Origin: Kosakonia sacchari
GTDB lineage: Bacteria > Pseudomonadota > Gammaproteobacteria > Enterobacterales > Enterobacteriaceae
DNA: 64,000 nt
NCBI GenBank assembly: GCA_900109485.1
Contig: FOAY01000012.1
Coordinates: 1 to 64,000, forward strand
Direction: 5' to 3'
The notes below the pieces were generated by a model. It was not told where the DNA came from. It searched no databases and saw only the letters and a list, made by a program, of their open reading frames with translations. Below, one piece after another: positions 1-6,801 of the stretch. The position numbers were made by a program, and so were the translations under genes. Position 1 is the stretch's first letter. The number at the start of each line of letters is the position of its first letter.

Positions 1-210
1 GTAATAGGTCACTTAAAGGGTAAAACAGCCCTTCGATTGTTCAGTAAATTTCCTTACTTACGGAAGAATAAGTTGTGGGGCAATCACTTCTGGGCACGGG
101 GTTACTGCGTGGATACCGTAGGTATAAACGAAGAAATGATAAGAAAGTACGTGAAGTACCAGGAAAAGCATGAAGTTGAAGAGAGCCAACTTCAACTAAA
201 AGAGGTGTGA
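1..210 (+). mobile_element. IS200/IS605-family transposase TnpA, C-terminal part (window edge)
   Basis: The open frame runs in from the window edge without a start and ends at TGA 208-210, giving 69 residues. The stretch HLKGKTALRLF followed by FWARGYCVDTVG matches the C-terminal part of IS200-type HUH/Y1 transposases, which carry GYxxDTVG before the last helix. The HUH motif and catalytic Tyr would lie upstream, partly or wholly outside the window, so it cannot be said whether the gene is intact. Two perfect hairpins follow the stop (241-255 and 265-283), as expected for the subterminal palindromes of this family. The element ends just behind the stop codon of mug, so it appears to have landed in the mug 3' flank. 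Family assignment is fairly secure; the exact IS name is not. Confidence 0.8.
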
Positions 211-240
211 AGGGAAGGCTCTCAGAGTCTGGACTTAGTA

Positions 241-289
241 CGCCCCTATGGGGCGCTATCAATGCCACCTGCTATGCAGGTGGTTTTTT
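241..289 (+). repeat. IS200-type right-end hairpins, second one terminator-like
   Basis: Two perfect stem-loops with TAT loops are seen: CGCCCC-TAT-GGGGCG at 241-255 and CCACCTGC-TAT-GCAGGTGG at 265-283. The second is followed by a T-run at 284-289. IS200/IS605 elements have no terminal inverted repeats but carry hairpins near their ends that TnpA recognises as single-stranded DNA. The second can also act as a rho-independent terminator for the transposase transcript. The exact cleavage site cannot be fixed by eye. Confidence 0.6.
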
Positions 290-303
290 ACACTTCCGCC
301 GCG

Positions 304-810
304 CTACAGCCCTCTCGTCACCAGCGCATCATCCAGTTCGCGGTAAGCGGCGACCAGTTTATCCAGTGTCGCGCGATTTAACCCACTGGGGTTCGGCAGT
401 ACCCAGATCTGCGTCACGCCGATGCTCATCGTCTGCTTGCCCCAGTTAGCGCCTCTGACGCTGAATGCCTGTTCGAAGGCCTGTTTACCGAGGATCGCCA
501 GCGCCGCAGGCTGATACTCTTCGATCTTCATAACCAGCTCTCTGCCGCCGGTACGCAGCTCGTGCAGCGCCACTTCGCTGGCCTGCACCGTCGGGCGTTC
601 CACCAGCATGGTGATGCCACAGCGCGTATCCAGCAGATGCCTCTCCTCTTCCGGTCGCAGCAGCCGGTCGGTAAAGCCAGCCTGATGGATCACCTTCCAG
701 AAACGGTTGCCAGGGTGCGCAAAGTGGAAGCCGGTATGGGCAGAAGATTTACCCGGATTGATACCACAAAACACCACGCGCAGCCCGGGAGCGAGAATAT
801 CATTGATCAT
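304..810 (-). CDS. mug: G/U mismatch-specific DNA glycosylase Mug
   Basis: The 168-residue protein matches E. coli Mug in length and nearly end to end. Mug removes uracil and 3,N4-ethenocytosine from mismatches with guanine in double-stranded DNA as the first step of base excision repair. The active-site motif GINPG is at residues 17-21 (Asn18 positions the catalytic water), and the minor-groove wedge NPSGLN lies near residue 140. The start at 810 gives [20 protein letters not shown], the expected N-terminus. It is a single gene, convergent with the IS200 remnant downstream and divergent from tRNA ileX, which is the K-12 arrangement. Nothing is broken. Confidence 0.95.
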   Translation of the reverse strand: MINDILAPGLRVVFCGINPGKSSAHTGFHFAHPGNRFWKVIHQAGFTDRLLRPEEERHLLDTRCGITMLVERPTVQASEVALHELRTGGRELVMKIEEYQPAALAILGKQAFEQAFSVRGANWGKQTMSIGVTQIWVLPNPSGLNRATLDKLVAAYRELDDALVTRGL

Positions 811-936
811 AGTTATTCCTGGTCAATTGTCATAAATACCAGTATAAGGGATTGAAAATCCGCTGTTTATAAAAACATCAGCCAGGATATTCTTGCTGGA
901 TTGCAGGGGTAAGTTACTTTATAATCCCCCCGCTAT

Positions 937-1012
937 GGCCCCTTAGCTCAGTGGTTAGAGCAGGCGACTCATAATCGCTTGGTCGTTGGTTCAAACCCAA
1001 CAGGGGCCACCA
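937..1012 (+). tRNA. ileX: tRNA-Ile2 (anticodon CAU, lysidine-modified), ileX type
   Basis: A 76-nt cloverleaf is readable. The acceptor stem GGCCCCT (937-943) pairs with AGGGGCC (1002-1008), followed by A and encoded CCA (1010-1012). The D-loop AGCTCAGTGGTTAGAGC and T-loop GGTTCAAACCC are canonical, and the anticodon loop CTCATAA carries CAT. CAT normally means methionine, but the body matches E. coli ileX, whose C34 is converted to lysidine by TilS so that it reads AUA. Position beside mug agrees. The G/C-rich run before 937 (around 926-933) fits a stringent-type stable RNA promoter. Confidence 0.95.
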
Positions 1013-1040
1013 AATTTTAGATTTAAAATCATATGATTAA

Positions 1041-1064
1041 GCCACCTTTTGCGGTGGCTTTTTT
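1041..1064 (+). terminator. Rho-independent terminator of ileX
   Basis: Stem GCCACC (1041-1046) and GGTGGC (1053-1058) with a 6-nt loop is followed by a T-rich tract. It lies 29 nt after the tRNA CCA end, so it terminates the ileX transcript. Confidence 0.85.
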
Positions 1065-1616
1065 GTTTTTTTAAATCCTGAGTGTCCCAAAGATGTCGCT
1101 CAAGCTTTTGACAATCCCCGCCACTCTGTCGCTTCTATCGCTACAGCTACGGTCGCAGAATGGCGCAACGCCTTTCCTTCCCGATGAAGCCATCACTCAA
1201 GCGACAATATTTTCATGCAGTGTCTTCAGAATATTAATAAGATCCACATCTTTTCAGGCAAGAAAAACGCATTGTTGTCATGCCCATCCTCAACACAAAC
1301 AGTTAATCAATGCCTTACTAAAAAACAATTATTCTCTGCACTATAATTTCCTTAATAAATTATCCCTCCGATATATCTTAATAGAAAACATCAAATAAGA
1401 ATATAATACAAAACGTGATGACAACTATTAATAACCACCATCGCATACGCTAGAATAAATTCCATAGCACTGTCTGGATTACTCCAGCGACGTGAATTAT
1501 GGGTTATTTTTCTACGCGCCTTGTTATAAGGCGGAAACGGATAATGTATCGCTACAATGCTTTTAACTATCCGTATTGAGATAACCACCTATATAAAATA
1601 TATCCAGGATGATTCA
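1065..1616. other. AT-rich non-coding stretch behind tRNA ileX
   Basis: About 550 bases between the tRNA terminator and the next gene. It is clearly AT-richer than the core genes on either side. Short frames exist (for example 1093-1398) but have no homology I recognise and no good ribosome binding site. No integrase remnant or direct repeat of the tRNA 3' end was seen by eye. A small inverted repeat GCGCCTT/AAGGCG lies at about 1527-1544. The last part must hold the promoter of the gene starting at 1617; no clear -35/-10 pair stands out. Confidence 0.5.
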
Positions 1617-2561
1617 ATGAAGAAAATGATATTCGGTAACAATACCCAGCCAGGACATTCAGCCAGTAAACCTGAATTAACAAATGGTCTGGAAGCTGCA
1701 ACAGCGATAACAAACAAAATGCCGAAACAAGGTTATCTGTACATCCCTTTTGCCGCAGAGGATCTGGTTGATCAAAGTCTTGGCCTAAATTTACTTCGCC
1801 ACCTCAAAGGGAAAAGGTTATACCCTCTAATTGCACCAAATCAGAAAATTCTAATCGAGATGGAAAGACTGCGGGCAGTGGAAATTACGAAATTAACGGA
1901 GCAAATAAATACCATCAGCGATAAATTGCAGGACGTAGATAAGACTCTGAAAAATGAAGCTGGCTGGAATGCTGAAACCTTAAGAAATAGGGTTTCACCA
2001 GAAGTGTTCGATACATTTACGACAGGTATCGCAAGATTATCGCAGCAGCTGTCAGTATTAAAGAAAATGAGTTTCATACATAAACCATTGAGCCAATTAT
2101 CGTCCGTAAGAGATAAATTATATATCCTTGGGCACGGAGCGGCCGGAAGAAACATATTGGCAGCGGATCAAGCAGCGACTCTGGGGCAGATGACGGCAAA
2201 AAGCCTCGCGGAACAATTACACGCATGCGGGCTACCAAAAACATTCAGCGATCTGCGAATAACGGCCTGCTTCAGTGCAGATTCAATCGAGCCGCTCTCA
2301 TTTGAAGCCGACGAACTGGATGAAACGTCCGGAACGGTTAGCGAAAAAAGGAGAGGAATAAAAGGAATATTCAAGCCGCTGAAAGACACAAATCCCCTTG
2401 CGCTCACAATAAGTAAAGAAATGAAGCGCCTCGGTTACCACAATATTCAGGTAACCGGGTACCACGGTGCAGGGGTAACATACAGCCCTAAGGAATTCCG
2501 GGCGCGCAGGCTTGAGAGAGGTACGGATATTCGCCGTTCACTTGTCAGACGTACTTTCTGA
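1617..2561 (+). CDS. Uncharacterised accessory protein with a putative His-Cys (clan CD / Stv-like) dyad
   Basis: 314 residues. I chose ATG 1617 rather than the in-frame ATG 1557 because CCAGGAT sits about 7 nt upstream of 1617 and the 20 extra residues look non-coding. The N-terminal third has no signal peptide, residues about 80-112 look like an amphipathic coiled coil, and the second half contains KLYILGHGAAG (His173) followed 45 residues later by LRITACFSAD (Cys218). A hydrophobic strand ending in GHG and a second ending in A/G-C-S is the signature of caspase-fold clan CD peptidases (for example family C80) and of the related Stv-like domain of some secreted proteins. The C-terminus IQVTGYHGAGVTYSPKEF is a plausible last strand of that fold. 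The gene is AT-rich, sits alone next to a tRNA and is absent from the K-12 order, so it is probably acquired. Function unknown: protease, effector or toxin domain are all open. Confidence 0.6.
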   Translation: MKKMIFGNNTQPGHSASKPELTNGLEAATAITNKMPKQGYLYIPFAAEDLVDQSLGLNLLRHLKGKRLYPLIAPNQKILIEMERLRAVEITKLTEQINTISDKLQDVDKTLKNEAGWNAETLRNRVSPEVFDTFTTGIARLSQQLSVLKKMSFIHKPLSQLSSVRDKLYILGHGAAGRNILAADQAATLGQMTAKSLAEQLHACGLPKTFSDLRITACFSADSIEPLSFEADELDETSGTVSEKRRGIKGIFKPLKDTNPLALTISKEMKRLGYHNIQVTGYHGAGVTYSPKEFRARRLERGTDIRRSLVRRTF

Positions 2562-2604
2562 TATGTTTGTTCAGGGGCGTTCCGGCAAGCAGAACGCCCT
2601 CGTT

Positions 2605-2997
2605 TCAGGACGCTAACGCTCTTTCAGCATCTGCAGATTTTTGATCATACTCATCCTGCGCCGCCGTAAGCTGCGGCCCATATTCCAGCGCCCAGCGATA
2701 CAGCGCTTCAAATGGCTGTCGAAGTGATTCGCCAAGCGGCGTAATACGGTATTCAACACCCACCGGCATTGTCGGCAACACTTCCCGATGCACCAGCCCG
2801 TTGCGCTCCAGCCGTTTCAGAGCGTCGGCCAGCGCCTTATGGGTGATACCATCCAGCCTGCGCCGGATCTCATTGAAACGAGAGGGTTTTGTACACAGCA
2901 CGGTCAGGATCAAAATCGACCATTTATTGGTGATGTGCTCAAGTATCGGGCGCGTTTTGCCCACATTTCCTAAATCGCAGTCATCAATTTTTGTCAT
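2605..2997 (-). CDS. HxlR-family winged-helix transcriptional regulator
   Basis: 130 residues. The order Cys8, ILEHITNKWSILIL, RFNEIRRRLDGITHKALADALKRLERNGLV and VEYRITPLGESL is the HxlR (DUF24) pattern: a redox- or ligand-responsive winged helix with the recognition helix around residues 50-65. Many family members sense electrophiles or oxidants through an N-terminal cysteine; Cys8 here and Cys35 could serve. It is divergent from the SDR gene at 3096 across a 98-bp AT-rich gap, the standard layout for a local repressor or activator controlling its neighbour. The inducer cannot be predicted. Confidence 0.88.
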   Translation of the reverse strand: MTKIDDCDLGNVGKTRPILEHITNKWSILILTVLCTKPSRFNEIRRRLDGITHKALADALKRLERNGLVHREVLPTMPVGVEYRITPLGESLRQPFEALYRWALEYGPQLTAAQDEYDQKSADAERALAS

Positions 2998-3095
2998 AGC
3001 GGTATATCCATTGATATCTAATATAAATAAAGTGCGTAATTGATACTAAATATAAAACTTATATCATCGATTTTCCACTCAACAGGAGAATCATT
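2998..3095. promoter_or_regulatory. Divergent promoter/operator between HxlR regulator and SDR gene
   Basis: The 98-bp gap is AT-rich and holds repeated imperfect elements GATATCTAATATA (about 3013-3025), GATACTAAATATA (about 3040-3052) and TTATATCATCGA (3059-3070). HxlR proteins bind such AT-rich palindromic or direct-repeat sites as dimers. The ribosome binding site AGGAG of the SDR gene lies at 3084-3088. Confidence 0.5.
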
Positions 3096-3827
3096 ATGAA
3101 CAGACTGCACAACAAAACGGCCCTCATACTGGGCGGCGCAAAAGGAATTGGCCTGGCGATAACCCAGCGTTTTGCCCAGGAAGGAGCCACGACATGGTTT
3201 ACCTCCCGCCGCGAGGAAGAGTTACAGAACGCCGCCGCTAAAATCGAAGGAGATGCGCTGCCGCTGCGTGCTGATGTCAGCCAGCACAGCGAACTGGCAC
3301 GCATAATGGAAAACATTCAGCAGCAATCCGGGAAACTGGATGTGCTGGTGATTAATGCCGGCATGTCAGAGTACGCGACCCTTGAGCAGGTTTCAGAAAC
3401 GCACTTTGAAAACACCTTCGGGTTGAATGTCCGCTCGCCGCTGTTTGCCCTGCAAGCTGCGTTGCGGCTGCTCAAACCTGGCGCCAGCGTGGTGCTGATA
3501 GGTTCGATTGCCGACGTTATCGGTACGGAAGGCTATGGTGTTTATAGCGCCAGCAAAGCCGCGCTGCGCTCTTTTGCCCGAACCTGGACGCGCGAACTGG
3601 CGGCCAGAGGCATTCGCGTTAACGTCGTCGCGCCCGGCCCTATTGATACCGAAATGATGGCTGCGGCATCGGAAAATGTTCGTCAGGGGTTAACGCAGGC
3701 CATTCCGCTGGGTCGTATGGGTCAGCCGGAAGAAGTGGCCAACGCCGCGCTGTTTCTTGCGAGTGACGAAAGCAGCTATATCGCCGGTGCCGAGATTTGT
3801 GTCGATGGCGGGTTAACGCAAGTGTAA
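3096..3827 (+). CDS. Short-chain dehydrogenase/reductase (SDR), HxlR-associated
   Basis: 243 residues, a complete classical SDR. The cofactor-binding GGAKGIG is at residues 13-19, the NAG motif at 87-89, and the catalytic Ser137, Tyr150 and Lys154 (YSASK) are all present. Arg38-Arg39 after the second beta strand favours NADP(H). The C-terminal PGPIDTEM and GAEICVDGGL segments are also typical. The start at 3096 has AGGAG 8 nt upstream. Its position divergent from an HxlR regulator is a common pairing for stress-inducible reductases acting on carbonyls or quinones. The substrate is unknown. Confidence 0.85.
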   Translation: MNRLHNKTALILGGAKGIGLAITQRFAQEGATTWFTSRREEELQNAAAKIEGDALPLRADVSQHSELARIMENIQQQSGKLDVLVINAGMSEYATLEQVSETHFENTFGLNVRSPLFALQAALRLLKPGASVVLIGSIADVIGTEGYGVYSASKAALRSFARTWTRELAARGIRVNVVAPGPIDTEMMAAASENVRQGLTQAIPLGRMGQPEEVANAALFLASDESSYIAGAEICVDGGLTQV

Positions 3828-4067
3828 AGGCTCCTTTCAGGCCGCAATGCATGCCAGCGGAGTGGCCTGAAAGCCGCAATGCGCGCACTTTTTCGCGTAT
3901 TTCGCCGATTTAAGCCACCATAAGCGCAATTTTCACAGAAACACTAACGCATTGAAATATGTCCCATGTAATATGGATGCAGACTATTGCGAGATTCATA
4001 TCTATAGTCCAGATTTGTTGAATAACCACACCCCTTAATAAACTCTTAAGCGCTTTGACGAAACGCC
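3828..4067. other. Intergenic region with a long inverted repeat
   Basis: 240 bases between the SDR and J-domain genes. TTTCAGGCC (3835-3843) and GGCCTGAAA (3864-3872) form a 9-bp perfect stem around a 20-nt loop just after the SDR stop; without a T-run it is a weak terminator at best. The rest is featureless apart from AT-rich sequence at about 3950-4040 that presumably holds the promoter of the next gene. Confidence 0.4.
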
Positions 4068-5237
4068 ATGAACAAACCTATAAAACGGCTTGAAATCATC
4101 AAATACGCCATCGAACTGGAGGATGACGGCATCATCCTCAGTCAGCTTCCTTTGTTGAAAAATGAAGTTACGGATCCGGAGTTAGCGTTTATCGTCCATG
4201 CGCTTGAAGAGAAGAATTACAGCGAAGCGATGCGCGCCATAACGAACTGGCTGCAAAACCAGCGTTCCGTCGTGAGCTGGCAGGATCCGCTGGTGGCCGC
4301 CAGCAAACTGGAACTGAAAGCGCTGGAAGAACAACTGCGCGAACTGATTGATAAACGCAACGCGCGCATCCAGTTGCTCGACGAGTTCAACGATCTCTAC
4401 TTAACCCGCCTCGGCCCGCTGATGTCGCAGATCCTGCGTCTGCGCAAAACCCTGGCGGAAGCCGCCGTTCGCCGCCAGGAAGCCGAAGCGCGCCGTCGCG
4501 AAGCCGATTATTTGCGGTGCCAGAAGTATCTGTCGCAGGCGGTGGAAGTGCTGGTTACCTTGACGCAGCGCTGGCAAAGCATGCCGCCGCACTCATTGCA
4601 GGCTGCCGAAGCACGCAAACATCTGCAACAGCAAAGCGAGCTGATCGCCTCGTTGCTGGCCGAAGCGCAAGAGCTGGAACGCGGTCTGACGCGTGAAGAA
4701 GAACCGGCACGCCAGGCGCGTGACGAAGCGCGTCAGGAATACGAGAGCTATCAGGAACAGCAGCACGATGCCGAAAAACGCTTTAGCTTCGAGCAGAAGA
4801 TGTCAGAGGATGAGCGTCACGAGCTGAAGCGACTGTGGCGCCAGGCCAGCAAACTCTGCCATCCGGATCTGGTGGACAACGATTTTAAAAATGAAGCGCA
4901 CAGCATGATGGTGCAGCTCAACCAGGCGCGCCAGCGCGGCGATCTGAGTGAGATCCGCGCGATTCTGACCCGCCTGCAGAAAGGGCTGGAGCCGCTGATG
5001 GCCAGCGATCGCTTAAACGATCTACAGCGCCTGCGTCAGCGTATTGCTGAAGTGAAACAGCATATCGCCAGCCTGATTGAAGAGCTGGCAACGCTCGAGA
5101 AAGAGGAATCCTGGCAGCTCATATCGTCGCTGGGCGATCGGGAAACCTACTTCCGCCAGCAGGAAAAAGCGCTGGGCGAAATTCGCCAGACGCTGGAGCA
5201 GCAAGTCAGCGAAGCCGAATACGACGAAGTGGCCTGA
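4068..5237 (+). CDS. J-domain (DnaJ-like) coiled-coil protein
   Basis: 389 residues. The J-domain core lies inside the protein: helix II and loop ERHELKRLWRQASKLCHPDL, with His265-Pro266-Asp267 as the invariant HPD that stimulates DnaK-type ATPases. Residues about 78-160 and 175-245 are Glu/Arg/Gln-rich heptad-like helices, and 315-385 form another coiled coil. There is no Gly/Phe region, zinc finger or client-binding domain, so it is a class III J-protein. The N-terminal 70 residues are a separate helical region. It is a single gene, convergent with yqjH. Its Hsp70 partner and client are unknown, and it is absent from the K-12 order at this place. Confidence 0.8.
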   Translation: MNKPIKRLEIIKYAIELEDDGIILSQLPLLKNEVTDPELAFIVHALEEKNYSEAMRAITNWLQNQRSVVSWQDPLVAASKLELKALEEQLRELIDKRNARIQLLDEFNDLYLTRLGPLMSQILRLRKTLAEAAVRRQEAEARRREADYLRCQKYLSQAVEVLVTLTQRWQSMPPHSLQAAEARKHLQQQSELIASLLAEAQELERGLTREEEPARQARDEARQEYESYQEQQHDAEKRFSFEQKMSEDERHELKRLWRQASKLCHPDLVDNDFKNEAHSMMVQLNQARQRGDLSEIRAILTRLQKGLEPLMASDRLNDLQRLRQRIAEVKQHIASLIEELATLEKEESWQLISSLGDRETYFRQQEKALGEIRQTLEQQVSEAEYDEVA

Positions 5238-5244
5238 AAGCAGC

Positions 5245-5267
5245 AAGCCCGGTGAAAAACCGGGCTT
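5245..5267. terminator. Bidirectional terminator between J-domain gene and yqjH
   Basis: Stem AAGCCCGG (5245-5252) and CCGGGCTT (5260-5267) with an A-rich loop lies in the 35-bp gap between two convergent genes. It has no long U-tract on either strand, so efficiency is uncertain. Confidence 0.6.
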
Positions 5268-5272
5268 CGTCG

Positions 5273-6043
5273 TTATTTCTTGTGCCAGTACGCCTGCGCG
5301 CGCACCCGTTGCTGATCGATATTGTCGGTCGCATAGCGCTCCATCAGCGATTTCACCACTTCACCTTCCCCGGTCAGCCAGATAAAATAGTCCTCATCGG
5401 CGATGGTCAGCGAAGCCAGTTTATCGTGCAGCGCCTGCGGGTTATGACCAACCACCCATTGAATATCAAAGCCGCTCAGATGCGCCAGATAATCCTGATA
5501 CGCCGCATCGGCAACCGTCACCACAGCCGTCACTTTCGGGCGAACCGCGAGCAGGCTGAGCGCTTCCAGACGGCGACGCAGCGCAGGCATACCGGATTCA
5601 TCGCACACATAGAGTTGCCAGGCGTAATCTTCCGGCACCACCAGCGAACCGCGCGGCCCGCCAATCGTCAATGTATCCCCTGCCTGCGCATTCACCGCCC
5701 AATGGCTCGCCACGCCACCGTCGTGAATATAGAAATCCACCACCAGTTCGTGACGGCTGGCGTCATAAATCGGCGTGTAATCGCGGGATGCCGGGCGCGG
5801 TCCATCGCCCCAGACGATACCTTCGTCGGTCACCGTCGGCGGCACAAAGTGCGACCCCGGCTGCGGAAAGAAGACTTTTGTATGATCGTCAAAACCGCGC
5901 GACGTAAAGCCTTCCAGTTGTTCACCTCCCAGCACAATGCGCTGAAATCCGCTGCCAGCGCGTTCCGCGCGCAGAACAGTTAACTCGCGAAAGCGCAGTT
6001 CATTGCGTACGCGTTGGGGATAACGTTGAGAATGAGTTGTCAT
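5273..6043 (-). CDS. yqjH: NADPH-dependent ferric-chelate reductase YqjH
   Basis: 256 residues from the start at 6043 (E. coli YqjH has 254). An upstream in-frame start at 6214 would add 57 residues running across the regulatory region and is not credible. The protein is a siderophore-interacting FAD-dependent reductase: RDYTPIYD binds FAD (RxYT motif), DFYIHDGGVASHWA is the family signature, and the C-terminal half forms the NADPH domain. It reduces Fe(III) in siderophores such as enterobactin to release iron in the cytoplasm. It is divergent from yqjI, whose product represses it in E. coli, and a Fur-box-like sequence lies in the promoter. Confidence 0.93.
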   Translation of the reverse strand: MTTHSQRYPQRVRNELRFRELTVLRAERAGSGFQRIVLGGEQLEGFTSRGFDDHTKVFFPQPGSHFVPPTVTDEGIVWGDGPRPASRDYTPIYDASRHELVVDFYIHDGGVASHWAVNAQAGDTLTIGGPRGSLVVPEDYAWQLYVCDESGMPALRRRLEALSLLAVRPKVTAVVTVADAAYQDYLAHLSGFDIQWVVGHNPQALHDKLASLTIADEDYFIWLTGEGEVVKSLMERYATDNIDQQRVRAQAYWHKK

Positions 6044-6279
6044 AATCGGCCTTCGTGAAAGTGAATACGATATATCTAAATGTTGTGCAAATGATAATGA
6101 TTGTTGATTGCGCAGAAGACAAGCCATTTTTATGATATAAACCACATGAAAGCACCGATTGCCAAAACATAAAATTATTATTTTTATTATCAATAACATA
6201 AAAACAAAACTCATTACAACATTGTCTAAATAGTCAATTTAGATATAAATTAGATATATCAATTTATCAGGAGTACAGC
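6044..6279. promoter_or_regulatory. yqjH-yqjI divergent control region with Fur-like and YqjI-like sites
   Basis: A Fur-box-like core AATGATAATGATTG is at 6090-6103, matching the GATAAT repeats that Fur recognises, close to yqjH. GATATATCTAAA (6069-6080) near yqjH is mirrored by TTTAGATATA (6238-6247) and TTAGATATATC (6250-6260) near yqjI. These TAGATATA elements are the likely operators of YqjI, which in E. coli represses both genes and is released by nickel excess. Site assignment rests on sequence pattern and the known circuit. Confidence 0.65.
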
Positions 6280-6801
6280 ATGCGCCATCATCACGAGCGG
6301 GACGACCGCGAACACCCGCACCACGGCGGCGGACGACGCCAACGCTTTTTTGGTCACGGTGAGTTACGTCTGGTCATTCTCTACTTGCTGAGCAGCAACG
6401 CCAGCCACGGCTATGAGCTGATCAAAGCCATTGAATCCCTGACTCAGGGCAACTATACGCCCAGCCCTGGCGTTATTTATCCCACGCTTGATTACCTGCA
6501 AGAGCAGGGTTTCATTACCATTGACGATGAAGAGAATGGGCGCAGAACCATTGCGATAACGCCGCAGGGTTTGCGCTGGCTGGAAGAGAGCCAGGCGCAG
6601 ATTGCAGAGATTCAGGAACGCATCCGGGTGCGTAACGTCGGTTATCAGCTGCGCAGAAACCCGCAAATGAAGCGGGCGCTGGATAACTTTAAAGCGGTAC
6701 TGGATTTACGGGTGAATCAGGGGGAACTCAGCGCCGCACAGCTTAAGCAGATAATTGGCATTATCGATCGTGCGGCGCTGGATATTTCACAACTTGATTA
6801 A
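6280..6801 (+). CDS. yqjI: PadR-family nickel/iron-responsive repressor YqjI
   Basis: 173 residues. The N-terminal extension is strongly His-rich ([18 protein letters not shown]), the metal-binding segment typical of YqjI. A PadR winged helix follows ([20 protein letters not shown] ... [16 protein letters not shown]), then a dimerising C-terminal helix. In E. coli it represses yqjH and its own gene, linking nickel excess to iron homeostasis. CAGGAG sits 7 nt before ATG 6280. Its stop TAA (6799-6801) overlaps the stop of the convergent chemoreceptor gene by 4 bp. Confidence 0.93.
   Translation: MRHHHERDDREHPHHGGGRRQRFFGHGELRLVILYLLSSNASHGYELIKAIESLTQGNYTPSPGVIYPTLDYLQEQGFITIDDEENGRRTIAITPQGLRWLEESQAQIAEIQERIRVRNVGYQLRRNPQMKRALDNFKAVLDLRVNQGELSAAQLKQIIGIIDRAALDISQLD

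Noticed and set aside
937-1012. tRNA-Met assignment from the CAT anticodon
   Set aside because: Body sequence matches ileX (lysidine-modified Ile) and not initiator or elongator tRNA-Met; mug neighbour also supports ileX.
1093-1398. 101-residue open frame behind ileX
   Set aside because: No ribosome binding site, no recognisable domain, and Leu/Ser/Ile-rich composition expected from AT-rich DNA. A real small gene cannot be fully excluded.
5252-5983. 243-residue open frame antisense to yqjH
   Set aside because: Shadow of a recognised conserved gene; no homology or start signals.
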